A DNA stretch of 64,000 bases. It comes from Synechococcus sp. CB0101. GTDB taxonomy: Bacteria > Cyanobacteriota > Cyanobacteriia > PCC-6307 > Cyanobiaceae. The notes under the pieces are model-generated. The model worked only from the letters and a program-made list of their open reading frames with translations. It was not told the DNA's origin and made no database searches. Location: the NCBI RefSeq assembly GCF_000179235.2, contig NZ_CP039373.1:1333860-1397859 (forward strand), written 5' to 3'. Made by a program: the position numbers and the translations under genes. Position 1 is the first letter of the stretch. Each line of letters starts with the position of its first letter. Below are positions 8,528 through 19,655 of the stretch, in pieces.

Positions 8528-9688
8528 CTACCGCCAGGGCACCCCACTGCCCACGGCCTCGCTGATGCTGCGGAAGCCATGGCGATCGAGCTGCTGCACC
8601 AACCCCTCCAGGATCGAAGGCACCAGTTGCGGCCCCTCGTAAATCCAGCCGGTGTAGAGCTGCACCAGCGATGCGCCAGCGCTGATTCGCTCCCAGGCCG
8701 ATTCAGGGGAATCGATCCCGCCCACGCCAATCAGGGGCAAGCCAGGACCCGCCACCGCCCGCAGGCGGCGCAGCACCTCCAGGGCACGGGCGCGCAGCGG
8801 GGCCCCGCTGAGTCCACCGGCTTCCTCAGCCAGGGTGCGGCCGGTCTGGGCGATGCGGCGCTGCTCGAGGCCGAGGCGGTTGAGGCTGGTGTTCACCGCG
8901 ATCACGCCGGCGAGGCCCTCTTCGTAGGCCAGGCGGGCGATGGCATCGATCGCTTCATCCTCGAGATCCGGGGCGATCTTCACCAGCAGTGGCGGGCAGG
9001 CGGGCAGCCGCCGCAGGCGCTCCACCAGGCGACGCAGCTGGGCATCGTCCTGCAGCTCCCGCAGCCCGGGGGTATTGGGGGAGCTCACGTTGATCACGGC
9101 GTAATCCGCCAGGGGCGCCAGCAGCTCCAGGGAGGAGGCGTAATCGTCGGGCGCCTGCTCGAGGGGGGTGACCTTCGATTTGCCCAGGTTGATCCCCAAC
9201 ACTGCGGGGCGCTGGCCCACCGGCGGCAGGCTTTGACGCTCCAAGGTGCGGCGGGCCGCCAGGGCGCCGCTGTTGTTGAAACCCATGCGATTGAGGGCCG
9301 CCCGTTCCGCCGCCAAGCGGAACAAGCGCGGCTTGGGATTCCCCGTCTGGGCGTGCCAGGTGATCGTGCCCACCTCGGCAAAGCCGAACCCAAACAGGTG
9401 CCAGATGCCGGCGGCCACGGCGTTTTTGTCAAAGCCAGCGGCCAAGCCCACCGGGTTGCGGAACCGGCAGCCGAACAGGGTTTGTTCGAGGCGCAGATCG
9501 CGCACTTCAAGCTCGGCGCCGAGCCCCGCCAGGCTGCCGCTCACCAGCGGCCAGTTGCGGCGCAACGAAGCCTGGCCAAGGGCCTGCAGCGTCAGCTGGC
9601 TGAGCTGCTCGGCATCGGCGCCTTCATCGCGGCTGAGCAGCGGCCCCACAAAGCGTTGATACAGAGCCCCGGTGCCGAGTTCAGCCAT
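8528..9688 (-). CDS. pyrD: Dihydroorotate dehydrogenase (quinone), class 2
   Basis: 386 residues, the usual length of class 2 enzymes. It oxidises dihydroorotate to orotate in pyrimidine synthesis with quinone as acceptor and FMN as cofactor. Visible motifs are [11 protein letters not shown] and NRMGFNNSG (FMN and substrate), [13 protein letters not shown] carrying the class 2 catalytic Ser, LLVKIAPDL, and GVGGIDS near the end for phosphate binding. The N-terminal extension is that of the membrane-associated form. Its start overlaps the rnhA 3' end by 8 bp. Confidence 0.96.
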   Translation of the reverse strand: MAELGTGALYQRFVGPLLSRDEGADAEQLSQLTLQALGQASLRRNWPLVSGSLAGLGAELEVRDLRLEQTLFGCRFRNPVGLAAGFDKNAVAAGIWHLFGFGFAEVGTITWHAQTGNPKPRLFRLAAERAALNRMGFNNSGALAARRTLERQSLPPVGQRPAVLGINLGKSKVTPLEQAPDDYASSLELLAPLADYAVINVSSPNTPGLRELQDDAQLRRLVERLRRLPACPPLLVKIAPDLEDEAIDAIARLAYEEGLAGVIAVNTSLNRLGLEQRRIAQTGRTLAEEAGGLSGAPLRARALEVLRRLRAVAGPGLPLIGVGGIDSPESAWERISAGASLVQLYTGWIYEGPQLVPSILEGLVQQLDRHGFRSISEAVGSGVPWR

Positions 9689-10445
9689 CCCGTTGTTGCT
9701 CCGTTACACCCGATCCTGACGCGTCCCGGGCCAGACGCCAGCGTCCGTCGTCGCTGGGCTGCACGATCCAGTCGCGCCAGCGCCACGGTTCGCTGCGGTT
9801 TTCCAGCTTTTTGAGCGGTTGTTCCACCAGCTGAGCCAGCTCCAGCAGGCTCAGGCCATAGCCGCCTTCGGCAAGGCGATCAGCGAGCTCGAAGCGGGTG
9901 AGCAGCTGCTGCAAGGCCGGCGGAGCCAGATCGGGCTCGGGTTCGGGCTCGCTCACCATCAGGCCGCCGTCATCGCCATCAGCCAGCTGGGGGTGCTGGC
10001 CTTTGGAAAACGCCACGGCAATCGCATCGCAACGGTCGTTGTCGGGATCGCCGCTATGCCCTTTCACATAGGTGAACGGCAGACCACTCACCCGGGCCGC
10101 ATCGAGGGACTCCCACAGATCGCGGTTGAGCACCGGGCTGCCGGAGGCGGTGCGCCAGCCCTTGCGCTTCCAACCGTTGATCCACTTGCTGAAGCCGTCG
10201 ATCAGATATTTCGAATCGGTGCGGATCGTGAGGTTGGGATCACGCGGCAGCACCGCCAGCTTCTCCAGCAGCGTCAGCGCCGCCGTGAGCTCCATGCGGT
10301 TGTTGGTGGTGTTGGGTTCAAAGCCCCCAAACTCCTGCACCGAACCATCGCTGAAGCGCAGCAAACAACCCCAACCGCCAGGGCCCGGGTTGCCGCTGCA
10401 GGCTCCATCACAGGCGGCCGCTACCACCACTGGCTGATCGGGCAC
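9681..10445 (-). CDS. rnhA: Ribonuclease HI with C-terminal extension
   Basis: 254 residues from a GTG at 10445. It removes RNA from RNA-DNA hybrids. All four acidic active-site residues are visible: Asp in [16 protein letters not shown], Glu in NNRMELTA, Asp in IRTDSKYL and Asp in NDRCDAIA. The catalytic domain ends near residue 150. A further 100 residues follow: an acidic, Glu/Pro-rich linker and a compact region (about 180-250) not found in the Escherichia coli enzyme. The extension's role is unknown. Confidence 0.93.
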   Translation of the reverse strand: MPDQPVVVAAACDGACSGNPGPGGWGCLLRFSDGSVQEFGGFEPNTTNNRMELTAALTLLEKLAVLPRDPNLTIRTDSKYLIDGFSKWINGWKRKGWRTASGSPVLNRDLWESLDAARVSGLPFTYVKGHSGDPDNDRCDAIAVAFSKGQHPQLADGDDGGLMVSEPEPEPDLAPPALQQLLTRFELADRLAEGGYGLSLLELAQLVEQPLKKLENRSEPWRWRDWIVQPSDDGRWRLARDASGSGVTEQQRDG

Positions 10446-10502
10446 TGGGCTCTTCCCTCCGGGTCCGGTACAACACTCTCCTGGACTGTGTGCGCCGAAG
10501 AG

Positions 10503-11183
10503 ATGCCGATGCAGCGAACCTACCTGGCCCTCCTGGGGCTCACCGCCGCTGCCGCAGCCCCTACGGCCTGGGCAGCCAGCGTGTTCAGCAGCCAGCCCCT
10601 CGACCAGGCGCGCTTTGCCGTGCTCGCCCAGCCCGTGGGCCGCAGCGATTGGAAACTGCTCGTGCTGGAGCAGATCAAGCCCGAGCCGCTCTGCTGGGAG
10701 AAGCGCTCCGATGGCTTGGTTGATCCCAGCCTCAACCGCTTCGATTTCAGCGGGATCTGCAGCCGCTACCTCGACAGCAACGGCTACTCGCTGCGGGTGG
10801 GCAACGAGGATCTGGCCAGCCGTTATCGGCTGCGACTGGAGCAGCAGGGCAACAGCGTGGCGCTCCTCGCCATGACCCCCAGCCAGCCCACCGAACTGCT
10901 GGTGGGGCGCGGCTCCCTACGCCAACGCGACCGCAACGCCTTTGTGGCGATCGATCTGGAACCGGGCTGGAGCCTGGAACGGCGTGCCTATGGCAGCCAG
11001 ACCCTCAGCCACGTGTATTTCGCCAATGGCACCCCCCTCAGCCAACTGATCGCCAAGGCCAACCGCAGCGGAGCCGATCGCACACCCGCCACCGCGGCTG
11101 CACCGATGAAGCCCCTCAAACCGCTGCCCCCCCAGCCGGGCAGCGGTCCGATCGCCCTGCAGGTGATCCCCTACAAGCCCTAG
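10503..11183 (+). CDS. DUF3747 exported protein
   Basis: 226 residues from ATG 10503 (or 224 from ATG 10509). The signal peptide ends near the Ala-rich TAWAAS stretch. The mature part ([19 protein letters not shown]..., [41 protein letters not shown]) matches the cyanobacterial DUF3747 family, exported proteins of unknown function. The C-terminus is Pro-rich. It diverges from rnhA; the hairpin-terminator region at 11250-11343 follows it. Confidence 0.85.
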   Translation: MPMQRTYLALLGLTAAAAAPTAWAASVFSSQPLDQARFAVLAQPVGRSDWKLLVLEQIKPEPLCWEKRSDGLVDPSLNRFDFSGICSRYLDSNGYSLRVGNEDLASRYRLRLEQQGNSVALLAMTPSQPTELLVGRGSLRQRDRNAFVAIDLEPGWSLERRAYGSQTLSHVYFANGTPLSQLIAKANRSGADRTPATAAAPMKPLKPLPPQPGSGPIALQVIPYKP

Positions 11184-11247
11184 GCCAGCTGAGGCAGCGG
11201 TCCACTCCCCCTCGACCCGGTTTTCCTCCTGCCGTATGTTTCTCTTG

Positions 11248-11343
11248 TGTGAGGAGTGCGGAACACCACTTCCGGGGTCGAAACGAGGACAGACTCCCAG
11301 AAGCGTTCCGAACTCAAAGCCCTGCCTTCGGCGGGGCTTTTTT
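11248..11343 (+). ncRNA. Candidate structured small RNA with its own terminator
   Basis: Nested pairing is visible: CGGAAC 11259-11264 with GTTCCG 11305-11310; CTTC 11269-11272 with GAAG 11300-11303; GGGGTC 11274-11279 with GACTCC 11292-11297. The intrinsic terminator at 11316-11343 follows at once. A weak -10-like TATGTT lies at 11235-11240. It could be a free small RNA or the 3' UTR of the DUF3747 gene, which stops at 11183. I cannot assign it to a named family such as the Yfr RNAs. Confidence 0.45.
11316..11343 (+). terminator. Rho-independent terminator
   Basis: AAAGCCCTGCC (11316-11326) pairs with GGCGGGGCTTT (11330-11340) with one G-U pair and a TTC loop, followed by further Ts. It ends the candidate RNA and/or the DUF3747 transcript. 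Confidence 0.85.
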
Positions 11344-11373
11344 GTTGGCTGACGCCTGTGGCGCTCAGCAGCC

Positions 11374-11401
11374 ACAAAAAAGCCGGCCCCGAAGAGCCGG
11401 C
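11374..11401 (-). terminator. Rho-independent terminator of the rplJ-rplL transcript
   Basis: On the minus strand GCCGGC (11401-11396), an 8-nt loop and GCCGGC (11387-11382) are followed by a run of Ts (11381-11375). It lies 44 bp after the rplL stop and faces the plus-strand terminator at 11316-11343. Confidence 0.88.
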
Positions 11402-11444
11402 AGAGATGAAGCGGTGTGGCCCGACAAGCGGGCCACGGGCGCGA

Positions 11445-11831
11445 TCACTTGAGAGCGACCTTGCCGCCGGCCTCTTCGATGGCCTTCTTCATGGCCTCGG
11501 CATCAGCCTTAGAAGCACCTTCCTTGACGGCGCAAGGGGCACCTTCCACCAGAGCCTTGGCTTCGCCCAGGCCCAGGCCGGTGGCTTCGCGCACGGCCTT
11601 CAGCACTTTGATCTTGGCAGCAGCGTCGAAGCTTTCGAGAACGACGTCGAACTCGGTCTTCTCTTCAGCAGCCTCAGCAGCACCGCCAGCGGCGGGAGCG
11701 GCCATCACAACGCCAGCAGAAGCGGCGGCGGACACACCGAAAGCCTCTTCAATCTGCTTGACGAGCTCGGAAGCTTCAAGCAGAGAGAGCGACTTCAGTT
11801 GCTCGAGAATTTGGTCGGTAGTAGCAGACAT
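11445..11831 (-). CDS. rplL: 50S ribosomal protein L7/L12
   Basis: 128 residues. Stalk protein of the large subunit that recruits translation factors. It has an N-terminal dimerisation domain ([21 protein letters not shown]), an Ala/Gly-rich hinge (about 38-58) and the C-terminal factor-binding domain ([24 protein letters not shown]). It lies 62 bp after rplJ, the standard L10-L12 pair, and ends before a strong terminator. Confidence 0.98.
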   Translation of the reverse strand: MSATTDQILEQLKSLSLLEASELVKQIEEAFGVSAAASAGVVMAAPAAGGAAEAAEEKTEFDVVLESFDAAAKIKVLKAVREATGLGLGEAKALVEGAPCAVKEGASKADAEAMKKAIEEAGGKVALK

Positions 11832-11893
11832 GGTTGGGAATCAGCAACAGATCTGTGTGAACAGTCGGAGCGGAGAGCTCAGCAGAGCAGGCC

Positions 11894-12427
11894 TCAGTTG
11901 GCCGTGCCCTCGCCGTCGGCGTGCTGCTTGAGCGCGCGGGCAAGACCGGAGGGAACTTCGTTGATGCCCACAGCCACCTTGGTGGCCACAGCGTTGATCG
12001 CACCAGCGATCTGCGCCATGAGCACCTCCTTGGAGGGCAGATCCCCAATCGCCTTGATCTCGGATTGCGAGAGGAGCTTGCCTTCGAAAAGACCGCCCTT
12101 CGTTTCCGATTTCTTGGTGTCCTTCTGGAAAGCCTGAACGGCCTTCACGGCACCACCCACGTCGCCCTTAACGAGCACGAAGGCGTTGGTACCGGTGAGG
12201 AGGGAATCAAGTTCCGACCAAGCGCTGTTGCCATCAATGGCACGGCGCATCAAGGTGTTTTTGGTCACCTTGCACACACCGTTGCTGGCCTGCAGACGGG
12301 TCCGCAGGTCAGACATCTCCTTGATGGACAGGCCCTTGTAATCAAGAACCAGCGCCATTTCGGCCTCACCGAGGAGCTGCTTGAGCTCTTCGACGATCTG
12401 TTGCTTGTTCTCCAGCGTGCGGCCCAT
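11894..12427 (-). CDS. rplJ: 50S ribosomal protein L10
   Basis: 177 residues starting at ATG 12427 ([19 protein letters not shown]). It anchors the L12 dimers to the ribosome. Family landmarks are the [14 protein letters not shown] segment, [12 protein letters not shown] and the C-terminal helix for L12. A longer in-frame opening upstream to 12532 has no L10 homology and belongs to the leader. In many bacteria the L10-L12 complex represses its own mRNA by binding the leader, and a 302-bp gap upstream fits this. Confidence 0.97.
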   Translation of the reverse strand: MGRTLENKQQIVEELKQLLGEAEMALVLDYKGLSIKEMSDLRTRLQASNGVCKVTKNTLMRRAIDGNSAWSELDSLLTGTNAFVLVKGDVGGAVKAVQAFQKDTKKSETKGGLFEGKLLSQSEIKAIGDLPSKEVLMAQIAGAINAVATKVAVGINEVPSGLARALKQHADGEGTAN

Positions 12428-12729
12428 GGGAAACGGAACGGATCGGGGGAACAAGCCGGGTACGCAGCCCCAGTGCGGTTGCACTCGAGGGGCTGCGGCT
12501 TGCATTCCCCCGGCAGCGAACCACCAGGGCAAAACCAGTCGCGTGCACCTCGGCAGGATTTACGGCTTGCGGCAGCGAAGCACCGAAGTGATCGCTGGCC
12601 TTGGGCAGACCTGCTGTCTTGGGTAGGGCGCGTGCCCTTCTGGCGTTAGCCAGCTTGTCAACATACAACAAAGCCCCCGCCGGGGCGGAGGCAAAGGGGC
12701 TGGAGTACCCAGCCAGCAGAAGCTGAAGC
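12428..12729 (-). promoter_or_regulatory. rplJ leader region (probable L10 autoregulatory leader / attenuator)
   Basis: This 302-bp gap between rplA and rplJ is long for this dense region and holds no gene. On the minus strand a GC-rich hairpin (GCCTCCGCC ... GGGGGCTTTG, about 12667-12693) lies soon after the rplA stop, resembling a partial terminator that would lower L10-L12 transcription relative to L1. The rest is where an L10 leader is expected. Which bases bind L10 cannot be told by eye. Confidence 0.5.
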
Positions 12730-13437
12730 TCAGCCTTCCTGCTTGATGTCCTGCAGCGCAGACACATCCACTTCCACCGAGGGGCCCATGGTGGAGGTGA
12801 TATGAAGGCTCTTCCAGTAACGACCCTTGGCACCGCTGGGCTTGTTGCGGTCGATGGTCTCTTGGAGGGCCTTGAGGTTGTCGAGCAGCTTGGCGGCGTC
12901 GAAGCTGGCCTTACCGAAACGCACGTGCACGATGCCGGTGCGGTCGGCGCGGAACTCGAGCTTGCCGGCCTTGAACTCGTTGATGGCGGAGGCCAGATCG
13001 GTGGTCACGGTGCCGGCCTTGGGGTTCGGCATCAGACCGCGGGGACCGAGCACACGGCCCAGCTTGGCCACCTTGGGCATCATGTCCGGGGTAGCGATCA
13101 GCAGGTCGAACTCCATCTCGCCCTTGGCGATGGTTTCAACCAGATCGTCGTCACCGGCCAGGTCGGCGCCGGCGGCCTTGGCCTCGGCCACCTTTTCACC
13201 ACGGGCGATCACGGCAATGCGGATGCTCTGGCCGGTGCCGTGAGGCAGCGCCACGGTGGTGCGCAGCTGCTGGTCGGTGTACTTGGGGTCGATGCCGAGG
13301 CGGGCGTGGGCCTCAACGGTCTCGTCGAACTTGGCGGTGGCGTTGGCCTTCACCAGTTCCACCGCTTCCTGCGGGGAGTAGGTGCGGGTCTCAACCTTGC
13401 CGAAGGCGGCGGAATAACGCTTGGAAACTTTGGGCAT
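12730..13437 (-). CDS. rplA: 50S ribosomal protein L1
   Basis: 235 residues, full length. It binds 23S rRNA at the L1 stalk. Typical segments are [24 protein letters not shown] near the start, [12 protein letters not shown] in the middle and the C-terminal RNA-binding domain. It is 93 bp after rplK in the standard cyanobacterial order secE-nusG-rplK-rplA-rplJ-rplL. Confidence 0.98.
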   Translation of the reverse strand: MPKVSKRYSAAFGKVETRTYSPQEAVELVKANATAKFDETVEAHARLGIDPKYTDQQLRTTVALPHGTGQSIRIAVIARGEKVAEAKAAGADLAGDDDLVETIAKGEMEFDLLIATPDMMPKVAKLGRVLGPRGLMPNPKAGTVTTDLASAINEFKAGKLEFRADRTGIVHVRFGKASFDAAKLLDNLKALQETIDRNKPSGAKGRYWKSLHITSTMGPSVEVDVSALQDIKQEG

Positions 13438-13530
13438 GTCAGGCGTGGGGTGCAGGCGAGCCCAAGGGCTCTCCCCCGATAAGGGACAAGAAATGGAGAG
13501 GGATCAGGGTTGGGCCGAGGCCCGCTGATC

Positions 13531-13956
13531 TCAGTCCTTCACGGCGACGCCCATGTTGCGGGCAGTGCCTTCGATGATGCGCATGGCCGACTCAACGCTG
13601 GTGCAGTTGAGGTCGGGCAGCTTGGTCTTGGCGATCTCTTCGAGCTGTGCGCGGCTGATAGCGCCCACGGAGCCCTTGGAGGAGGTGGCGGCACCCTTCT
13701 CAATCCCGGCTGCTTTGGTGATCAGCACGGAAGCGGGAGGGGTCTTGGTGATGAAGGTGAAACTGCGGTCTTCGAAAACCGAGATTTCAACCGGGATCAC
13801 ATAGCCAGCCTTGTCCTGCGTCCGAGCGTTGTACTCCTTGCAGAACGCCATGATGTTGACGCCGTGCTGACCGAGGGCAGGACCCACCGGCGGCGCGGGG
13901 TTGGCTTTGCCGGCTTGGAGGGCCAGCTTGATCACAGCTACAACTTTTTTTGCCAT
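13531..13956 (-). CDS. rplK: 50S ribosomal protein L11
   Basis: 141 residues. It binds the GTPase-associated centre of 23S rRNA. The N-terminal domain ([27 protein letters not shown]) and the RNA-binding C-terminal domain ([27 protein letters not shown]) are both present. It lies 118 bp downstream of nusG on the same strand. Confidence 0.98.
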   Translation of the reverse strand: MAKKVVAVIKLALQAGKANPAPPVGPALGQHGVNIMAFCKEYNARTQDKAGYVIPVEISVFEDRSFTFITKTPPASVLITKAAGIEKGAATSSKGSVGAISRAQLEEIAKTKLPDLNCTSVESAMRIIEGTARNMGVAVKD

Positions 13957-14074
13957 CGTCCTGGCGGCTTGAGCAATCTGCGGATCCGCGACCCTAGGGC
14001 AGCGGGTGCGGCGGATCCCGTTGACCGGGACCCAACCTGTGGCCGCCCTCCGCAGGGAGACGGCCGCACCGGCA

Positions 14075-14755
14075 TCAGCTCTGTTTGCTGATCTGGGAGA
14101 ACTCGAGTTCCACCGGGGTTTCCCGGCCGAAGATCGAGAGCAGGGCCTTGAGCTTGTTGCGCTCGCCCGACACTTCGATCACCTCGCCCTGGAAGTCCTT
14201 GAACGGACCAGCCGTCACGAGGATCTGATCGCCCTCGGTGAGGTCGACCTTCACCACAGGCTTCTTCTCGGCGGCGCGCTTGAAGATGCGATCCACCTCC
14301 GAGCGGCTCAGGGGACGGGGCTTGATATGACCGCGGGCCTTACCGGTGGCGCGGCGATCTTCAGCGCCCACGAAGTTGATCACGTTCGGGGTGCTACGCA
14401 CCGCCATCATCGTGTCCTCATCCAGCACCATGCGCACGAGCACATAGCCGGGGAACACCTTCTCTTCGGTGCTGGTGCGGCTGCCGTCTTTTTTGAGCTT
14501 CACCGCCGGGGTCTGGGGGATCTCGATCTCGAGGATGCGGTTGTCCACGCCCAGGGTCACGGCGCGCTGCTCGAGCGTGGCCTTCACCTTCTTTTCGCAG
14601 CTTGAGGCCACCTGCACGGCATACCAGCGGGCGATCGGCGCACGGCCTTCGGCGGCGGGGGCGGCAGCGGGCTCCGCCGTATCCACCAGCTCGGGAACGG
14701 CCAGATCTTCTGTGCTCAGATCGCTCAGATCAACGTCGGACACGGGCAGCGGCAA
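14075..14755 (-). CDS. nusG: Transcription termination/antitermination protein NusG
   Basis: 226 residues if the TTG at 14755 is used; a GTG at 14743 is an alternative start. It couples RNA polymerase to Rho or ribosomes. After a low-complexity Ala/Glu-rich lead of about 45 residues comes the NGN domain ([43 protein letters not shown]) and then the KOW domain ([21 protein letters not shown]). It follows secE by 14 bp, so the two form one unit. Confidence 0.95.
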   Translation of the reverse strand: MPLPVSDVDLSDLSTEDLAVPELVDTAEPAAAPAAEGRAPIARWYAVQVASSCEKKVKATLEQRAVTLGVDNRILEIEIPQTPAVKLKKDGSRTSTEEKVFPGYVLVRMVLDEDTMMAVRSTPNVINFVGAEDRRATGKARGHIKPRPLSRSEVDRIFKRAAEKKPVVKVDLTEGDQILVTAGPFKDFQGEVIEVSGERNKLKALLSIFGRETPVELEFSQISKQS

Positions 14756-14769
14756 AAGGGAAGGAGAAA

Positions 14770-15012
14770 TCAGCGGAACACCTGGGCGTTGACCCAGCTG
14801 TAGAAGCGGTCGATGGCGGCGATGGCAAAGGCCGAGAGGGTCACCATCAGAATCACGGCCACCGATTCAGCAAACAGCTGCTGGCGGCTGGGCCACACCA
14901 CCTTGCGCAGCTCGGCCACCGTGCTGCCCACGAAGCCGGTGGCGGCTGGAGGGGTATCAGCAGAGGGCCCGGGGGCTGGCGGATTGGGCTGTGGCTCAGT
15001 CGGGGTTTCCAC
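14770..15012 (-). CDS. secE: Preprotein translocase subunit SecE
   Basis: 80 residues from a GTG at 15012. Small essential clamp of the SecYEG channel. The Pro-rich N-terminus leads to an amphipathic helix with the hallmark ELRKVVWPSRQQ, followed by one membrane helix (about 50-70). It is the first gene of the secE-nusG-ribosomal protein run, 72 bp after clpB. Confidence 0.95.
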   Translation of the reverse strand: METPTEPQPNPPAPGPSADTPPAATGFVGSTVAELRKVVWPSRQQLFAESVAVILMVTLSAFAIAAIDRFYSWVNAQVFR

Positions 15013-15084
15013 CGCGGTGTCCAGAAGGTGTTCGCAGAGCGAGGGCGCGCTCTGTTGCGCAAACAGCCACCCTACCGGACGTAA

Positions 15085-17820
15085 TCAAACCGGCTGGCTG
15101 ATCGGGCTGAAGCGCAGCTGCCCCTCCGCCTCCTGCAGGCTCACCTGCACGGCAGCCGCACCGAGGAAACGCTCCTCGAGCAGCTCCGTGGCCAGTGGGT
15201 TTTCGATGCGGCGGCGCAGCAGCCGGCGCAAGGGCCGCGCCCCGTATTCCGGTTCGTAGCCCTGCTGGGCCAACCAGGGCACCACCGGAGGCTCCACCTG
15301 CAGCTCCAGCCCCTGCTCCCGCAGCAAGGCGGCCAACTCCGCCAGCTGCAGGTGCACGATGCGCTGCAACTGCTCGGGGCCGAGGGGCTGGAAGCGGATC
15401 ACCTCATCAATGCGGTTGAGAAATTCCGGGCGGAACTGGCTGGCCAGGGCCTGCTCCACCTGCTGCTCCAGTTGGGCCGGATCACCGCCGCTGCGGGCTT
15501 GATCGAGGATCGCGCGGCTGGCGAGGTTGCTGGTCATCACCACCACGGTGTGGCGGAAATCCACGGTGCGGCCCTGGGAATCGGTGAGGCGCCCATCGTC
15601 GAGCACCTGTAGCAGCACGTTGAACACATCCGGGTGGGCCTTCTCCACCTCATCGAGCAGCAGCACCGCATAGGGGCGGCGGCGCACGGCTTCGGTGAGC
15701 TGGCCCCCTTCCTCGTAGCCCACATAGCCCGGGGGAGCACCGAGCAACCGGGCCACGGCGTTGCGCTCCATGAACTCGCTCATGTCGAGCCGCACCAACG
15801 CCTCCTCCTCATCGAAGAGAGCCGCGGCCAGGGCCTTGGCCAGCTCGGTTTTGCCCACGCCGGTGGGGCCCAGGAACAGGAACGAACCCACCGGCCGGCG
15901 CGGATCCTTCATGCCCGCACGCGCGCGGCGAATCGCTGCCGCCACGGCCGCCACCGGCTCCTGCTGGCCGATCACCCGCTCCGCCAGCCGCTGCTCGAGC
16001 TCCAACAACTTCTGGCGCTCACCCGCCATCAGCCGTTGCACCGGGATGCCAGTCCAACGGGCCACCACATCCGCGATGTCGCCCTCTTCCACCTGCTCCC
16101 GCAGCAACGATTGGCCGGATTGCTGCTGCTCCTGAAGCTGCGCCTCCAACTCACTGCGGCGCTGCTGCACGCCGTGGAGCTGGTCGTATTGGAGCCGGGC
16201 CGCTTCCTCCAGATCGCCATCACGCTCGGCTTCGGCGATCTGCAGCCGCAGGCTTTCGTCGTCGGCCAGGAGCTGCCGGAGCTCAGCGAGCTCCTCGCGC
16301 TCCCCCTGCCAGCGCTGCTGCAGTTCTTGCAAACCTGCATTGGCCAAACGACGCTGCTCCTGCAGGGCCACCCGCTCCGCCTCTGGCGCGCTCTCCGCTG
16401 AGAGGAGCGCTAGCTCCACCCGGCGCAGCTCTGCTTCGGCCTCCTCCACCAGCCGCGGCTTGGAGGTGACCTCCATGCGCAGCTGGGCAGCGGCCTCGTC
16501 AATCAGATCGATGGCGGAATCCGGCAGGCAGCGATCGGCGATGTAGCGATCCGCCAGCCGCGCCGCAGCCACCACCGCGCCATCGGTGATCGCTACGCCA
16601 TGGTGCAGCTCGTAGCGCTCTTTCAAGCCCCGCAAAATCAAGGTGCTGTCGTCGAGCCCCGGCTCCTTGATCAGCACCTGCTGGAAACGGCGGTTGAGGG
16701 CCGGATCCTTTTCCACCGTGCGGCTGTACTCCTCAGGCGTGGTGGCACCGATGCAGCGCAGGTCACCGCGGGCTAGGGCCGGTTTGAGGATGCTGCCGGC
16801 ATCGCTGCTGGAGCGCTCCGGCCCCACCACGTTGTGGAGCTCGTCGATAAACAAGATCACCCCGCCTTCACCGGCGCTCTCGGCCTCGCGCACCTCCTTG
16901 AGAACACTGCGCAGGCGCTCTTCGAATTGACCGCGGAACTTGGCTCCGGCGATCAATGCACCCAGATCGAGGCTGATCAGGCGCTGACCTTTAAGGGCAT
17001 CAGGCACCTCGCCGGCCACGATCCGCTGGGCCAGAAGCTCAGCAATCGCGGTTTTGCCCACACCGGGCTCACCGATCAGCACGGGATTGTTTTTGCCGCG
17101 GCGGGAGAGCACCTGCATCAGCCGGCGGATTTCGGTGTCGCGGCCGATCACCGGATCCAGCTCACCGGCGCGCGCCGCCGCTGTGAGATCACGCCCGAAC
17201 TGATCGAGCGCGCTGGGCTCCTGCTCGAGGGTGAGCTCCGGCGCCGGCGGCGAGGGCTCAGCAGCCCGGCTGGGAGCCGAGGGGGCTGGTGCGCGATCGA
17301 TCCAGCTGTCGCGATCGCTCGGCGGGGCGGGCCGGGGCTCAGGAGCGCGGCGCACAGGCTCCTCCGGTGGCGGGGCGGCGCGCTCGGGTCGTTGCTGACG
17401 CCGCAGCAGGTCTTCACTGAGGCCTTGATCGGCTAGCAGCCGCCGCCCGAGGCGGGGTTCATCCAGCAGGGCCAACAGGATCTGAGGAATGTCGATCAGG
17501 CGCGCACCGGCGGCCTGACGGCAGCGCTCCGCACTGTCGAGCAACTCCTCCAGGGCCTCACCGATGTAAAGCTCGCGGCCCGAGCTGGTGGGCTGCTCCG
17601 CGCAGACGTCGTCGAGCTGATCGAGCAGGGCCTCGGAATCCAAGGGCAGGGGATCGATCCAGCTGGCGTAGCGCGCGTCGCTGAACAGCACCTGCAGCAG
17701 GTGCTCCACATCCATATCGCCATGGCGCCAACGGCGGGCCTGCTCCTGGCTGGCCAGCAGCAGATCCCAGGCGGCATCGCTGAAGCGATCCGGTTCAGCG
17801 GTGAGGGTGTCAGGCCGCAT
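15085..17820 (-). CDS. clpB: ClpB-type AAA+ chaperone (ClpB2-like)
   Basis: 911 residues. A hexameric disaggregase that threads aggregated protein through its pore. An N-terminal Clp repeat domain (1-150) is followed by an unusually long Pro/Ala/Arg-rich linker (about 150-195). The first AAA+ module has GEPGVGKTA and [10 protein letters not shown], then a coiled-coil middle domain (about 440-560), then the second AAA+ module with [12 protein letters not shown] and [11 protein letters not shown]. No ClpP-docking loop was spotted, so I call it ClpB rather than ClpC. Its 5' end overlaps gloA by 11 bp. The family has two ClpB paralogues in cyanobacteria; this one looks like the constitutive second type. 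Confidence 0.9.
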   Translation of the reverse strand: MRPDTLTAEPDRFSDAAWDLLLASQEQARRWRHGDMDVEHLLQVLFSDARYASWIDPLPLDSEALLDQLDDVCAEQPTSSGRELYIGEALEELLDSAERCRQAAGARLIDIPQILLALLDEPRLGRRLLADQGLSEDLLRRQQRPERAAPPPEEPVRRAPEPRPAPPSDRDSWIDRAPAPSAPSRAAEPSPPAPELTLEQEPSALDQFGRDLTAAARAGELDPVIGRDTEIRRLMQVLSRRGKNNPVLIGEPGVGKTAIAELLAQRIVAGEVPDALKGQRLISLDLGALIAGAKFRGQFEERLRSVLKEVREAESAGEGGVILFIDELHNVVGPERSSSDAGSILKPALARGDLRCIGATTPEEYSRTVEKDPALNRRFQQVLIKEPGLDDSTLILRGLKERYELHHGVAITDGAVVAAARLADRYIADRCLPDSAIDLIDEAAAQLRMEVTSKPRLVEEAEAELRRVELALLSAESAPEAERVALQEQRRLANAGLQELQQRWQGEREELAELRQLLADDESLRLQIAEAERDGDLEEAARLQYDQLHGVQQRRSELEAQLQEQQQSGQSLLREQVEEGDIADVVARWTGIPVQRLMAGERQKLLELEQRLAERVIGQQEPVAAVAAAIRRARAGMKDPRRPVGSFLFLGPTGVGKTELAKALAAALFDEEEALVRLDMSEFMERNAVARLLGAPPGYVGYEEGGQLTEAVRRRPYAVLLLDEVEKAHPDVFNVLLQVLDDGRLTDSQGRTVDFRHTVVVMTSNLASRAILDQARSGGDPAQLEQQVEQALASQFRPEFLNRIDEVIRFQPLGPEQLQRIVHLQLAELAALLREQGLELQVEPPVVPWLAQQGYEPEYGARPLRRLLRRRIENPLATELLEERFLGAAAVQVSLQEAEGQLRFSPISQPV

Positions 17821-18211
17821 GGGCGCGGGAGCTCAGCTCGATCAGTTCCACCTTGTAGCCGTCGGGATCTTCCACAAACGCGATCACCGTGCTGCCGTTC
17901 TTCATCGGGCCCGGCTCCCGCACCACACGGCCGCCCTTCGCGCGGATCTGATCGCAGACGCCCACGATGTCGTCCACGCCAAGGGCGATGTGGCCATAGC
18001 CCGTGCCGATCTCGTAGCTGCTGGTGTCCCAGTTGTGGGTGAGTTCGAGCACCGTGGTGTCGCTCTCCTCGCCATAGCCCACAAAAGCGAGGGTGAAGCG
18101 ACCGCCGGGATAGTCCTTGCGGCGCAGCAGGCGCATGCCGAGCACCTCTGTATAGAAGGTGATCGAGCGCTCCAGGTCGCCGACCCGCAGCATTGTGTGG
18201 AGCAAGCGCAT
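17810..18211 (-). CDS. gloA: Lactoylglutathione lyase (glyoxalase I)
   Basis: 133 residues from ATG 18211 ([16 protein letters not shown]), the start that fits the family; an ATG 24 bp upstream is possible. It converts the methylglyoxal-glutathione adduct to lactoylglutathione. The metal ligands are visible as His in LLHTMLRV, Glu in VLELTHNW, His in [11 protein letters not shown] and Glu near the end in YKVELIEL. It diverges from enolase and overlaps the 5' end of clpB. Confidence 0.95.
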   Translation of the reverse strand: MRLLHTMLRVGDLERSITFYTEVLGMRLLRRKDYPGGRFTLAFVGYGEESDTTVLELTHNWDTSSYEIGTGYGHIALGVDDIVGVCDQIRAKGGRVVREPGPMKNGSTVIAFVEDPDGYKVELIELSSRAHAA

Positions 18212-18298
18212 GGAAGCCGCATCAGCCAGGCGCATTCTGACCAGAGCTCACCGTTCGGTGCCAACGGGCACAAGAGGGGCGGCGGGGGCGACCCATAG

Positions 18299-19630
<1,332 letters not shown>

Positions 19631-19636
19631 TCAAGG

Positions 19637-19655
19637 GAGGCGGCTCAGCCGCCTC
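19637..19655. terminator. Hairpin between convergent genes
   Basis: GAGGCGGC (19637-19644) and GCCGCCTC (19648-19655) pair across a 3-nt TCA loop. It lies just after eno and overlaps the last bases of the ABC1-kinase gene. There is no U-tract on either side, so it is at best a weak bidirectional terminator. Confidence 0.5.
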
